Below are positions 34,874 through 44,248 of a stretch of DNA of 64,000 bases, one piece after another. The position numbers were made by a program, and so were the translations under genes. Source of the DNA: Brevibacterium linens ATCC 9172 (GTDB lineage: Bacteria > Actinomycetota > Actinomycetes > Actinomycetales > Brevibacteriaceae); contig NZ_FXYY01000004.1 of NCBI RefSeq assembly GCF_900169165.1, positions 1 through 64,000 on the forward strand, in the 5' to 3' direction. The notes beneath the pieces were generated by a model that was given only the letters and a program-made list of their open reading frames with translations, was not told the DNA's origin and did not search any database. How positions within the stretch are numbered: the first letter of the stretch is position 1; each line of letters starts with the position of its first letter.

Positions 34874-36340
34874 ATGTCCACGGAAACCTCCACGGAGTCC
34901 GGGACCGCCCTGGTCCCGGCGAAGTTCAGCCGCCTGACCCGTCGGGGCATCCTGCTCGGGCTCTCGGCCTCCCAGCTGGTCACCCTCGGCATCGCCGGGG
35001 TGAGCCTGGTCGGCTCCTTCTACGGCGGCGGCGGGGCGCTGTTCCTGCTCACATCACCGATCTGGATCCTCGGTGCGGCGATGACCTGGATCCCCATCAG
35101 CGGTCGCCCCGCGGTGGAGTGGGTGCCGATCGCCGGCTGGTGGGTGTGGCGGGCCAGCATGGGCCAGCTGATCTACCGGCGCCGGATCGTCATGCCCCGC
35201 CCGGCAGGCACCCTTGCCCTGCCCGGTGATGCCGCCCGACTGCGGGAGTATTCCGATCCCGAGACCGGGGCCGGCATGATCCACGACCCCACGGCCGCGA
35301 CGCTGACGGTGATGATCGAACTCTCTCATCCGGCGTTCGTGTTACTGGACCCGGTCGAGCAGAACCGCCGCGTCGAATCCTGGGGTCGTGTGCTGGCCAC
35401 GATCTGCCGCTCGGGCCGGATCAGTCAGCTCCAAGTCTTGGAGCGCACCCTGCCCGACTCCGGGCAGGGCCTGGCCGAATGGTGGTCCGCCCACGGCAGC
35501 GACGACGGCTCGTGGGCGGCGACGACCTACGCCGAGCTCATCGACCGGGCAGGCCCTGCCGGGGAGAGGCATGCGACCACGCTGAGTCTGAGCCTGGACA
35601 TGAAGCACGCCGCCCGCCAGATCCGCACCGCCGGCGGCGGCCTGCGCGGGGCGGCGAACATCCTCCGCCAGGACATGTCCACCCTCGCCTCAGCGCTACG
35701 GGCAGCCGACCTGTCCTTCACCGACTGGCTGAGCACCGGCCAGATCGCGGTGATCCTGCGCTCGGCCTACGACCCGGCCATCGCTGCGACCCTGGAACGC
35801 CACGGCGAGATCGGCCAGGACCTGGCCACCGCCGGCCCGGTCGCTGTGACTGAACGGTGGGGGCACCTGCGCACCGACTCCGCGTTCCACGCGGTGCTGT
35901 GGATCAGCGAGTGGCCCCGGGCGATGGTCCACCCCGGGTTCCTCTCACCTGTGCTGCTCTCGACCGGTATCCAGCGGGCGTTCTCGTTGATCTGCACCCC
36001 GCTGCGCACCGATCAGGCCGCGAGAGATATCCGCAAGAAGAAGGTCGAGTACATCTCCGACCGGACCCAGCGCGCCCGGATCGGGCAGATCGAAGACGCC
36101 GGGCACAGCGCCGAATTCCAGGACGTGCTCCAGCAAGAGGCCGATCTGACCGCCGGCCACGGCGTCGTGCGCTACACGGGCCTGATCTCCGTCTCGGCCG
36201 AAACCCTCGATGACCTCGACCGAGACCTGGCCGCACTCGAACAAGCTGCGATCCAGGCCTCCTGTGAGACCCGCCGCCTGGTCGGACAACAGGCCCGCGC
36301 CTTCACCGCCGCGGCCCTGCCCCTGTGCCGTCGGGTCTGA
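34874..36340 (+). CDS. SCO6880-type T4SS protein (VirB3 plus VirB4-N-like)
   Basis: A 488-residue protein. Two N-terminal membrane helices (residues about 30-75: LLGLSASQLVTLGIAGVSLV and FLLTSPIWILGAAMTWI) resemble VirB3/PrgI. The soluble remainder matches the pattern of SCO6880 proteins, an actinobacterial counterpart of the N-terminal part of VirB4 (SWGRVLATICRSG; HATTLSLSLDMKHAARQI). No Walker motif is present; the ATPase is encoded by the gene at 37271. The two probably assemble into one VirB4-like unit. Confidence 0.83.
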   Translation: MSTETSTESGTALVPAKFSRLTRRGILLGLSASQLVTLGIAGVSLVGSFYGGGGALFLLTSPIWILGAAMTWIPISGRPAVEWVPIAGWWVWRASMGQLIYRRRIVMPRPAGTLALPGDAARLREYSDPETGAGMIHDPTAATLTVMIELSHPAFVLLDPVEQNRRVESWGRVLATICRSGRISQLQVLERTLPDSGQGLAEWWSAHGSDDGSWAATTYAELIDRAGPAGERHATTLSLSLDMKHAARQIRTAGGGLRGAANILRQDMSTLASALRAADLSFTDWLSTGQIAVILRSAYDPAIAATLERHGEIGQDLATAGPVAVTERWGHLRTDSAFHAVLWISEWPRAMVHPGFLSPVLLSTGIQRAFSLICTPLRTDQAARDIRKKKVEYISDRTQRARIGQIEDAGHSAEFQDVLQQEADLTAGHGVVRYTGLISVSAETLDDLDRDLAALEQAAIQASCETRRLVGQQARAFTAAALPLCRRV

Positions 36341-36348
36341 CCCTTCGC

Positions 36349-36356
36349 GTGCACCT
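36349..36356 (+). promoter_or_regulatory. GTGCACCT element 5
   Basis: Directly follows the SCO6880-type stop codon; 63 bases before the ATG at 36420. Confidence 0.55.
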
Positions 36357-36419
36357 CCGTGCTATCTCCGCTCCCGCCCTGCAGCCGGAGCGTCCACCTT
36401 CGACTCAGGAGAGCTGATC

Positions 36420-37274
36420 ATGCCGACCTACTCCGATCCCGCCCGTGATGCCGCCGAGACCGCCGAGGCCACACGCGGTCTGGCCCACGCCATCCACGCC
36501 ATCTCCCGTCCCGAGACGATGCCCGGCATCGTTGGGGACCTGCTGGCCACCACCCGGCGCCTGCGCGAAACCCTCGAGGTCCTGGCGCAGACGCACGTGT
36601 ACTACATCGACCGGGCCAGCACCGATGCCGGGGACTTCAAGACCGGTGAGGCCCATGCCTTCGCCGCCGCCGACGCGCTCGATGAGGCTGTCACCCTCAT
36701 CGATGACGTCGAAGCTCGCCTGGACCGGGCCGGCACCCACGCCCACCTCATCGCCTGGCAGCCGTCCCCGGAACCGGACCCGCAGTGGCTAAACGTCGTC
36801 TTCCTCCAAGGCCAGGACGCCGATGAGGTCATCGAGATCATCGACGACGAAGGCGAAGACGCCGCGATCGATCACCTGCAGGCCTTCGACGCCGGTGCCG
36901 AGACCACCGACGCCGCTCTGACCAACGGCTACGTCTACACCACCCCGCCGATACGGGCCTTGGACCACACCGCCTCCGGTGAGGGCTACATGATGGTCTA
37001 CAACCGCGACCTCGGCCACGTCGGCCTCTACCGGACCTTCACCCCGGACCCGGACGACGCCCTCGACACACCCGCCGCCCCCGCAGTGCCGGACCACAGT
37101 CATGTGCCGGGCTTCCCGCGCCCGGTGATCAAGCCGGCCCCGCGCCAGGCACCTGCCGGGCAGAGCCCTGCTCCACCGTCTTCTGGGGCGACGCAGTCGT
37201 CGCGCCGGGACAGCTCATGGTTCGAACACCCCGGTGTCGCCGCGGTCAAGGACAGCCGAGGGCTGGGACGATGA
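36420..37274 (+). CDS. ICE protein of unknown function
   Basis: A 284-residue soluble protein. The first 110 residues are helical (GLAHAIHAISRPETMPGIVG; LRETLEVLAQTHVYYIDRAS). A central acidic part (QGQDADEVIEIIDDEGEDAAI) is followed by TSGEGYMMVYN-like strands (here ASGEGYMMVYNRDLGHVGLYR), and the tail is Pro-rich and unstructured. No family was recognised. The ATG follows CAGGAGAGC. Its stop overlaps the VirB4-like start, so it is coupled to the T4SS motor. Confidence 0.72.
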   Translation: MPTYSDPARDAAETAEATRGLAHAIHAISRPETMPGIVGDLLATTRRLRETLEVLAQTHVYYIDRASTDAGDFKTGEAHAFAAADALDEAVTLIDDVEARLDRAGTHAHLIAWQPSPEPDPQWLNVVFLQGQDADEVIEIIDDEGEDAAIDHLQAFDAGAETTDAALTNGYVYTTPPIRALDHTASGEGYMMVYNRDLGHVGLYRTFTPDPDDALDTPAAPAVPDHSHVPGFPRPVIKPAPRQAPAGQSPAPPSSGATQSSRRDSSWFEHPGVAAVKDSRGLGR

Positions 37275-38755
37275 GCCGGGACGACGACGAGCGACTGCAC
37301 ACCTCCGTGCTGGTCGCCCCTGCCTCTGAACGGCGCCGCTCCCGCAAGGCTCGCCGGGCCGCGGCCACCGCGATCCAGGCCAAGCAGAACCGCCAGCACA
37401 TGGCCGCAGCGAAGGCACGCGCCGAGGCCGAACGCGCCGAACGCCGTGCCCGGGCGTACCTGCCGGCCTCCGGGGAGCCGGGGCCGGCAGCGCTGCGCAC
37501 CCCGGGCCGGTTCCGGTTGCCGCGGCATCAGGACACCACCGCCAGCCTGGCCGCGGCCTATCCCTTCTTGGCCGAAGGGGGCCTGGGCAGTGAAGGCGTG
37601 TTCATCGGTCAGGACCTCTACTCGGGGGCCAGCTTTGTCTATGACCCGTGGGTGCTCTACGCCCGCGGCGTGATCACCGCCCCGAACGTCGTGGTCGCCG
37701 GCATCGTCGGCTCGGGCAAGTCGGCCCTGGCCAAGAGCCTCTACACCAGAAGTCTGCCGTTCGGACGGCGCGTGTACGTGCCCGGTGATCCCAAGGGTGA
37801 GCACACCCGGGTCGCCCAAGCCGTGGGCGGGCGCGCCATCGCGCTGGGCCACGGGCTGCCGAGTCGGCTCAATCCCCTTGATGAGGGCTACCGGCCCAGC
37901 GGCATGACCGATGCCGAGTGGTCCTCCACGGTCGCCTCCCGCCGCCGAGACCTGATCGGAGCACTGACGGAGACCGTGCTGACCCGGCCGCTGACGCCGC
38001 TGGAGCACACCGCGATCGACACGGCCCTGGCCGCGACGGTGCGGGAGAACGACACGCCGATCTTGCCGATGGTCGTCGAGCACATCCTCAACCCTTCCGA
38101 CGATGCCGACGGACGTTTGACCGAAGACGGCAGGATCGCCGGCCATGCCCTGCGTCGGCTCGTGGTCGGGGATCTCGCGGGACTTTTCGACGGTCCCTCG
38201 ACCGAGATGTTCGACCCTACGCTGCCGATGATCAGCCTGGACCTGTCCCGGGTGACGGAGAACAACACGCTGATGAGCGTGCTCATGACCTGCTCGTCGG
38301 CCTGGATGGAGGCGGCCCTGTTGGACCCGCGCGGCGGTCAGCGGTGGTGCGTCTATGACGAGGCGTGGCGGATGATGAGCCACCCCCCGCTGCTGCGGCG
38401 GATGGACTCGCACTGGCGGCTGGCCCGCCATTACGGGATCGCCAACCTCATGCTCTTTCACCGGATCTCGGACCTGGAAGCCGTCGGCGATCAAGGATCG
38501 GCGATGCGTTCGATCGCGGCCTCCCTGCTGGCCAACGCCGAGACCCGCGTGATCTACCGGCAGGAAGCCGACCAGCTCGGCTCCACCGCCAAGGCCCTGG
38601 GCCTGACCGGCACCGAAGAGTCCTTATTGCCGACCCTGAGTGTTGGGCAGGGGCTGTGGAAGATCGCCTCGAGATCCTTTGTCACGCAACACCAACTCCA
38701 CCCCGCCGAGATGGATCTGTGGGATACCAGCGCTCGCGCGGCCGGGAAAGTCTGA
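37271..38755 (+). CDS. VirB4-like T4SS ATPase
   Basis: A 494-residue ATPase. A basic coiled N-terminus (RRRSRKARRAAATAIQAKQN) is followed by Walker A GIVGSGKSALAK (residues 144-155), the LNPLDEGY loop, Walker B RWCVYDEAWRMM (near 357-368) and a motif with HRISDLEAVGDQGS, as in VirB4/TraC. It powers assembly of and transport through the conjugation channel. The start overlaps the upstream stop (ATGA). It is the last gene before the second cargo block. Confidence 0.9.
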   Translation: MSRDDDERLHTSVLVAPASERRRSRKARRAAATAIQAKQNRQHMAAAKARAEAERAERRARAYLPASGEPGPAALRTPGRFRLPRHQDTTASLAAAYPFLAEGGLGSEGVFIGQDLYSGASFVYDPWVLYARGVITAPNVVVAGIVGSGKSALAKSLYTRSLPFGRRVYVPGDPKGEHTRVAQAVGGRAIALGHGLPSRLNPLDEGYRPSGMTDAEWSSTVASRRRDLIGALTETVLTRPLTPLEHTAIDTALAATVRENDTPILPMVVEHILNPSDDADGRLTEDGRIAGHALRRLVVGDLAGLFDGPSTEMFDPTLPMISLDLSRVTENNTLMSVLMTCSSAWMEAALLDPRGGQRWCVYDEAWRMMSHPPLLRRMDSHWRLARHYGIANLMLFHRISDLEAVGDQGSAMRSIAASLLANAETRVIYRQEADQLGSTAKALGLTGTEESLLPTLSVGQGLWKIASRSFVTQHQLHPAEMDLWDTSARAAGKV

Positions 38756-38864
38756 AAGCACCGTCCTGGTCCACAAGCTTCGCCGACGCTTTGGTTTCCA
38801 CAGGCAGTCGACACCTTTGGACCGTCGCGATCGAGACTAAATAGTAGTTGTTATGCTCTGGGCC

Positions 38865-39566
38865 TCAGGATGCGACAGCGGTCAGCAGCCGAATACCAGA
38901 GTCCGCAAGTGCTGTCGTGCCTGCATCGGTTAAACGCACCGCTCGGGTGGCACCGAGACGTTCAATCCATCCCTTGTCGAAGAATACCGAGCACAGTTCT
39001 TTTCCGAGCGGTCCGGCCAGGTGGAAACGTCTCTCGGTTGAGTCCATGCATGGAGTGGCAGTCACCGACTGCGCGTGCGGAAGCCCCCACGCGGCCAGCA
39101 GCTCACGACCGGCGGCGGTGGGCTCCCACATTTCGTTCAGGCAGTCTCTATCGTGAAGCTGTTCTGCGAGTGCGACACCGAGGCGACCCGCGAGGTGCTT
39201 ATAGCACGTGCGTCCAGCCCGGGCGCGGTCGGTGGCGGAGGAGGCCCGAAGACTGTGGGCGGTGTCGAACTTCGACTGCGCAACGATACCAAGACTCTCA
39301 ATGACGCGGGCGATGTCGCTACCAGCAAGGCGGACGTAACGATGCCGGCCTTGGCGGATGTCGAGGACGAGCCCCCGCTCGGTGAGAAGGTCCACGTGTT
39401 CCGAGGCGGTCGAACGCGCGAGGCCACAGTAGTTCGCCAGCTCGCCGACCGTCCATGCACGCCCATCCATCAGAGCGGAGCACATCGCTGCGCGTGAAGC
39501 GTCGGCCAGCGCGGCGGCGGTCCGGGAGATATCCGGAAGAGCCTCGGGAAACGTGCGCGTGTCCAT
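38865..39566 (-). CDS. ArsR-like winged-helix regulator
   Basis: A 233-residue regulator. LADASRAAMCSALMDGRAWTV and ELANYCGLARSTASEHVDLL form the winged helix, followed by IRQGRHRYVRLAG. A C-terminal part (CYKHLAGRLGVALAEQL ... LCSVFFDKGWIERL) is typical of long ArsR proteins of unknown ligand. It is divergent from the ThiF-like operon and an 8-bp inverted repeat lies between them. It probably represses the cassette. GGAGGG abuts the chosen ATG, so the start is not certain. Confidence 0.83.
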   Translation of the reverse strand: MDTRTFPEALPDISRTAAALADASRAAMCSALMDGRAWTVGELANYCGLARSTASEHVDLLTERGLVLDIRQGRHRYVRLAGSDIARVIESLGIVAQSKFDTAHSLRASSATDRARAGRTCYKHLAGRLGVALAEQLHDRDCLNEMWEPTAAGRELLAAWGLPHAQSVTATPCMDSTERRFHLAGPLGKELCSVFFDKGWIERLGATRAVRLTDAGTTALADSGIRLLTAVAS

Positions 39567-39587
39567 CCCTCCAGTATGAGCCCCTGT

Positions 39588-39609
39588 CTGTTCGGCAACC
39601 ACCGAACAG
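39588..39609. promoter_or_regulatory. Inverted-repeat operator of the ThiF cassette
   Basis: CTGTTCGG and CCGAACAG form a perfect 8-bp inverted repeat with a six-base spacer, between the ArsR-like start and the ThiF-like start. Confidence 0.7.
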
Positions 39610-39661
39610 TTCCTGGACAAGACTCAATGCCATCGCATCTGTCGTATTCAGAGGAGGAATG

Positions 39662-40540
39662 ATGAGTACGGGACGTCCGCAGTACCGTGGCACCTACGAC
39701 GACGACTTCTACTGGGAGAGGGTCAATCGCAACCTCGGCTGGCTCGGCGACACCACCGAGGAGCAGCGCGCCAGGCAGGAAAGACTCCGCGACTCTGTGA
39801 TCGGGGTCGTTGGCACCGGAGGCATCGGTGGCGCAGTTGCCGCCCGTTTGGTGCGCATGGGAGCACTAAATCTGAAGCTGGCCGATCCCGACCATTTCGA
39901 TCTCACGAACGTGCAGCGGCAGTACGGTGCCGGACGCGACACGATTGGTCGGAACAAGGCCGAAGTGGTCGCTGAGCAGGTTTACGACCTCACAGGCGAT
40001 GTCAACATCGATGTGTTTCCTGAAGGTATCACTCCGGACTCGGCCGAGGAATTCATGGACGGGTGCGACTATGTCATGGACCAGATGGAATTCTTCCAGA
40101 TCAAGAACCGGTATGCCCTGCATCGAGCGTTCCGCGCCTCGGATCGGTGCAAGTTCATGTTCAAGATCCCGACAGTGGCTCATTCGACGATCATCTTCAC
40201 CTATACGAAAGACTCGATGCCGATCGAAGAGGTCTATGACCTTCCCGAGGACGCCGAATTCACGCCGGAGGTCACACGGCGGCTGATGGAACGGATCATG
40301 CCCGAGTACCAGGACTTCCCGTCGGAGAAGACCCTGGACGAATGGTTTGTGAAGAACCAGACCATGCCGATTTTCGGAGCCTGCCCCCCGTTGGCCGAAG
40401 GTGTCCTTGTCGAACGCTTGGCCCAAGAGATCATGGACCTGCCCGGCCGGGTGCCGCTTCCCGTGCAGCCTGGGTACGCCCTCTTCGACACCCTGACGTG
40501 GCGGGCGAAGCTGGTGGAGAAGGCGTGGTGGGCACAGTGA
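39662..40540 (+). CDS. ThiF/E1-like ATP-dependent adenylyltransferase
   Basis: A 292-residue E1-superfamily protein. GVVGTGGIGGAVAARLVRMG is the nucleotide-binding loop (residues about 48-67), ADPDHFDLTNVQRQ carries the conserved Asp and the NxxRQ-type Arg finger, and RNKAEVVAEQVYDL completes the ATP site. The usual metal-binding DxTDN is changed to DQMEF, and no CxxC zinc pairs are present. E1 relatives activate a carboxyl group (ThiS, peptide C-terminus or amino acid) as acyl-adenylate. Its partners here suggest a small-molecule or peptide substrate. GAGGAGG precedes the ATG. Confidence 0.88.
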   Translation: MSTGRPQYRGTYDDDFYWERVNRNLGWLGDTTEEQRARQERLRDSVIGVVGTGGIGGAVAARLVRMGALNLKLADPDHFDLTNVQRQYGAGRDTIGRNKAEVVAEQVYDLTGDVNIDVFPEGITPDSAEEFMDGCDYVMDQMEFFQIKNRYALHRAFRASDRCKFMFKIPTVAHSTIIFTYTKDSMPIEEVYDLPEDAEFTPEVTRRLMERIMPEYQDFPSEKTLDEWFVKNQTMPIFGACPPLAEGVLVERLAQEIMDLPGRVPLPVQPGYALFDTLTWRAKLVEKAWWAQ

Positions 40541-41196
40541 ACACACGATTCGTCCTCATCACCGAGACCAACTCACTGTTCGGCTATGAGTTTCTGCACC
40601 GTCTCCTCGCTGACGAGCGAAGCAACCTGGCAGCGGTCGTCACACGGGCGCCCGGCGTTCTCTGCGACTACTACCTCGACGATGACGTGCAGGTCGATGT
40701 CGCTACCGAGGCTCGCCAGAACGGCGTCGACGTGTATCAGCCCGAGAACCCCAATGCTTCCGAAATCGTGGAGGCGATGCGCGCGCTGGCTCCGGACTAC
40801 ATCATCGTGGCGAACTACCAACTGCAGGTCGGACGCGAGCTGAGGGACGTGCCCGCTGTGGACATCCTCAATTTCCATCCGAGCCCGCTGCCACGCTATG
40901 CAGGACTGGCCCCTTATTACTGGATGGCTCAGAACCACGAGGCCCAGGGAGGAGTCTCGGCAATCCGCATGAGCGCGGGCCTCGACGACGGGCCTCTCAT
41001 CGCTCAGCAGCTGCTGAGCCTGCGCGGGGACGAGACGCCTGATGAAGTCCGTGCCTCGCACTTCGGTGCCTCATGGCGGCTGTTCGATCTGGTGTTGCCC
41101 ACACTCCATGCACGAACGTACCGGTCCTGGCCGCAAGACCTAAGTCTGCGGACCTACTACGGTGCGCCGCCCCAGCGCGTACTGACCACAGCCTGA
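40537..41196 (+). CDS. Formyltransferase-like protein
   Basis: A 219-residue formyltransferase-fold protein related to the N-terminal part of methionyl-tRNA formyltransferase, PurN and ArnA. VDILNFHPSPLPRYAGLAPYYW carries the catalytic Asn-x-His signature and the SxLP loop, and SAIRMSAGLDDGPLIAQQ carries the catalytic Asp. It lacks the C-terminal tRNA-binding domain, so it should formylate an amino group on a small molecule or sugar using N10-formyl-THF. GTG overlaps the ThiF-like stop, so the two are translationally coupled. Confidence 0.87.
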   Translation: MNTRFVLITETNSLFGYEFLHRLLADERSNLAAVVTRAPGVLCDYYLDDDVQVDVATEARQNGVDVYQPENPNASEIVEAMRALAPDYIIVANYQLQVGRELRDVPAVDILNFHPSPLPRYAGLAPYYWMAQNHEAQGGVSAIRMSAGLDDGPLIAQQLLSLRGDETPDEVRASHFGASWRLFDLVLPTLHARTYRSWPQDLSLRTYYGAPPQRVLTTA

Positions 41197-41238
41197 CCCA
41201 GCAGACACCCGGACCGTAACGGCGCAGAGAGGAGCACA

Positions 41239-42612
41239 GTGAACACACAGCGAAAAACCGGTGCGCTGGTGGCCGTCGTGCTGGGATTCTTCATCGTCAT
41301 GCTCGACACCACCATCGTCAACGTGGCACTGCCCGACATGGCGGCGTCCTTGAACACGCAGGTGGCGACCCTGCAATGGGTCGTCGACTCCTACACGCTC
41401 GTGTTCGCCGCACTGTTGCTGACTGCCGGTGCCGCCTGCGACCGGATTGGTGCGCGCAAGGTCTACATCCTCGGGCTCGTCGCCTTCGGAGTTCTCTCCA
41501 TTGCCTGCGCTCTGGCGCCGACCGGGCCAGCGCTCATCATCGCCCGGGCCCTCCAAGGCATCGGCGCTGCGGCAGTCGTACCCGGATCGCTCGCGCTGCT
41601 GGCAACGGTCTACCCGGACCCGGCCGAACGCTCGAAGGCCATTGGACTCTGGGGTGGAGCCGGCGGTATTGCCTCCGCCTGTGGTCCAGTCTTCGGCGGA
41701 CTACTGGTTTCCGCGATCGGTTGGCAGGCGGTTTTTTGGGTCAACGTGCCGATCATCGCGTTTGGCTGCTGGCTGACGATGCGCAGCATCGGCGCCTCGG
41801 CGCATGACCGAACTCGGCGGCTCGATCCCGCTGGCCAGGTGATCTCCATCGCCGCACTCGTGGCGATCACCTACTCTGTCATCACCTCAGGTGAGCAGGG
41901 GTGGAGCCCCGTCCGGCTGGGCTTGCTCCTATTCGGCGTTGTCCTCGTCCTCGTGTTCGTCTGGGTTGAGCGTCGCCATCCCGATCCGATGCTGCCCATC
42001 GTGCTGTTCCGAAAACCTCGCTTCACGGTCGCAGCCCTCGTCGGTTTCGCACTCAACGTCAGCTTCTTCGGCCAGTTGTTCGTGCTGTCGCTGTACTTCC
42101 AGACGTACCGTGGATACGACCCGCTCATCGCCGGTCTAGCACTGGCACCCCAAGCTTGCAGTGCGGTCATCGCCTCCCCATTGGGAGGGCGTGTTGCCGC
42201 CCGTATCGGACCATTCCCGACGATGCTGATCGGACTGCTCATCGGAACAGTGGGTTTCGGAAGCCTGATCGTTCTGAACGCGACTACGCCCTACCCGCTG
42301 ATCGCTGTCCTGTCCTTCATCGCAGGATTCGGTATGGCATTCACCATGCCCGCCGCTACTTCCGCTGCCGTGGCGGCGGCTCCACCCTCGCACACTGGTG
42401 TGGCCGGTGGCGTCATCAACGCAGCCCGCCAGACCGGGAGCATCTTCGGCATAGCGGTGCTCGGTGCCATGATCGCAGGCACCAACGGTTTTCTCCCCGG
42501 CTTCCACCAGGCAGTCGCAACGGCCAGCGCAGTATTCGCTGTGGCGGCCGCACTGGTGGTGCTGGCCCTTCTGACCACTCGCGAGCAGGCGTCGAACACG
42601 CCCACTGGATGA
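41239..42612 (+). CDS. MFS exporter, DHA2 family, of the ThiF cassette
   Basis: A 457-residue 14-helix transporter. GFFIVMLDTTIVNVALPDM (motif D1), RALQGIGAAAVVPGSLAL (motif B) and GGIASACGPVFGGLLVS (motif C) mark a proton-driven exporter. GTG 41239 follows GAGAGGAGC. Located 42 bases after the formyltransferase-like gene in the same orientation, it probably exports the cassette product, giving self-protection. Confidence 0.88.
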   Translation: MNTQRKTGALVAVVLGFFIVMLDTTIVNVALPDMAASLNTQVATLQWVVDSYTLVFAALLLTAGAACDRIGARKVYILGLVAFGVLSIACALAPTGPALIIARALQGIGAAAVVPGSLALLATVYPDPAERSKAIGLWGGAGGIASACGPVFGGLLVSAIGWQAVFWVNVPIIAFGCWLTMRSIGASAHDRTRRLDPAGQVISIAALVAITYSVITSGEQGWSPVRLGLLLFGVVLVLVFVWVERRHPDPMLPIVLFRKPRFTVAALVGFALNVSFFGQLFVLSLYFQTYRGYDPLIAGLALAPQACSAVIASPLGGRVAARIGPFPTMLIGLLIGTVGFGSLIVLNATTPYPLIAVLSFIAGFGMAFTMPAATSAAVAAAPPSHTGVAGGVINAARQTGSIFGIAVLGAMIAGTNGFLPGFHQAVATASAVFAVAAALVVLALLTTREQASNTPTG

Positions 42613-43071
42613 TCTGAGCAGTCACACCGGCAACGCCGGGACACGCTGATTGCCACTTTGAAATGACTGCGGATCTTGCCGCGATAGATAAAACAAACAT
42701 GAGGCGTAAGATTCAGATGCGGAAACCCAGACGAAGCAACCGCACCTGGAAGTCCGGCGAAGATTGTGAAGGGCTTCGCGGATACTTGAGAACCCCATCC
42801 CGGTCAGACGATCTCAGTTCTAAGCTTCACGAACCCTTCTGATCAGCATCGTCCTCGTCTCCCTGTAACCTGGCGTGCTCTGTCAAGCGCGCCTCCGCCG
42901 CGCGTGCGAGGTTCTCCGGCAGACTAGGGCCGATAGCGCGCGGTGAGGTCTCATGAACGAGCAGCACTCGTCCGTAGACCCGTCCAACCAGCGAGCAGAG
43001 GGCCGCAAGAACGAGGGCCAGTCGGCAGTCATCAGGGGAATTGTGGCCGTGCCAAAGAGAGGTAAAGCGCA
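42613..43071. other. Intergenic stretch of lower GC content
   Basis: No supported gene; a 47-codon frame near 42700 has no ribosome binding site or recognisable domain. The base composition differs from the neighbours, which may mark a junction between acquired pieces. Confidence 0.45.
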
Positions 43072-44166
43072 TTGGCGGATTTCAAGGAGGAACTCTCTCC
43101 GGGCCTCATCGAACGTCTCGGCAGTGAACTCGCTGGTGCTTCGGCATCATTCGAGCGGGCAACGTTCGAACAGCTCGCGATTGATGGTCTCGATGAGCGT
43201 GAGCTGATGGCCCGGCTGGACTGGATCGCCTGCGCTCTCACGAAAACAACGCTGCCCTCGCCCGAGGACGCCGACCGGATGATTCGCGGCGCCCTCGATC
43301 GCGGAGGTCTCCAGGACTGGGCATCGATGGCCGTTAACGCCTACATTGCTCAGACGATGCTGGACCGACCCGATATCGGTCTGCCGCTACTGGCGGCCTT
43401 GACCTCCCGGTACACGGCGGAGTTCGCGATCCGCCCGTTCATCGACGCCCAGTACGAAACCACGATGGGGTACCTGCGGGCGTGGACGCGTGACCCGGAC
43501 GAGCACGTGCGCCGGCTCGTCTCCGAGGGCACCCGTCCGCGGCTGCCCTGGGGCAGGCGCCTCGCCGGATTCATCGCCGATCCCACACCCACATTGGAGC
43601 TGCTGGATGCTCTCGTGGATGACGAGTCGTTGTATGTGCGCCGGTCGGTGGCGAACCATCTCAACGACATCGCCAAAGACCACCCCGACCTCGTCCTCGA
43701 GACCGCCAGACGGTGGGCGGCCAGCACCACGCAGGGTGACTTCGTAGTGCGTCATGGCCTGCGCACGCTCATCAAGCGCGGGCGCCCAGAGGCGATGGAG
43801 ATCCTCGGGTTCGATCCGGACGCGGTGATCGAGATCACTGACTTCACCTGCACGCCGGCGAGCATCGCGATCGGCGATGCGGTCACGATCAGCTTCACCC
43901 TGCAAGCCGAAGAAGCCACGAGAGCGGCCATCGACTACGTGATTCACTACCAGGGGGCTCGCGGCCCGAAGTCGGGCAAGGTGTTCAAGCTGACCGTGCG
44001 CGATCTGCCGGCGGGCCAGCCGGCGCGTTTCTCACGCGAGCACCGGTTCGGGCACGTCTCGGTGCGCACGATCCATCCCGGCCCGCACCGGATCGAGGTG
44101 CAGGTCAACGGACGCATCCTGGATGGAACGATCATCGAGATCACCGAAGACGAGGTCTCATCCTGA
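43072..44166 (+). CDS. AlkC-like DNA alkylation repair protein with C-terminal Ig-like domain
   Basis: A 364-residue protein. The N-terminal 240 residues are HEAT-like helical repeats typical of AlkC/AlkD glycosylases (WTRDPDEHVRRLVSEGTRPRLPW and VRRSVANHLNDIAKDHPD are the DNA-cradling repeats). The C-terminal 95 residues are beta-rich and Ig-like (FTCTPASIAIGDAVTISFTL), as known in some AlkC proteins. It excises bulky or N3-alkylated purines without base flipping. TTG 43072 with AGAGAGG nine bases upstream is the start. It may protect against a DNA-damaging compound. Confidence 0.85.
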   Translation: MADFKEELSPGLIERLGSELAGASASFERATFEQLAIDGLDERELMARLDWIACALTKTTLPSPEDADRMIRGALDRGGLQDWASMAVNAYIAQTMLDRPDIGLPLLAALTSRYTAEFAIRPFIDAQYETTMGYLRAWTRDPDEHVRRLVSEGTRPRLPWGRRLAGFIADPTPTLELLDALVDDESLYVRRSVANHLNDIAKDHPDLVLETARRWAASTTQGDFVVRHGLRTLIKRGRPEAMEILGFDPDAVIEITDFTCTPASIAIGDAVTISFTLQAEEATRAAIDYVIHYQGARGPKSGKVFKLTVRDLPAGQPARFSREHRFGHVSVRTIHPGPHRIEVQVNGRILDGTIIEITEDEVSS

Positions 44167-44248
44167 CCCCGTACCCGCTGGTTCCAGTTCGTCGAAGAGC
44201 GGTGGTGATCGCGCTCAGGTTGCCGCGTTGTCTGAAACAATGTGCCCC

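Noticed and set aside
33463..35229. 588-codon plus-strand frame overlapping the VirB6-like and SCO6880-type genes
   Set aside because: Out-of-frame shadow with Arg/Gly/Pro-rich translation; the overlapped genes have membrane helices and family patterns.
42690..42840. 47-codon frame between the MFS and AlkC-like genes
   Set aside because: No ribosome binding site, no recognisable domain, composition unlike neighbouring genes.
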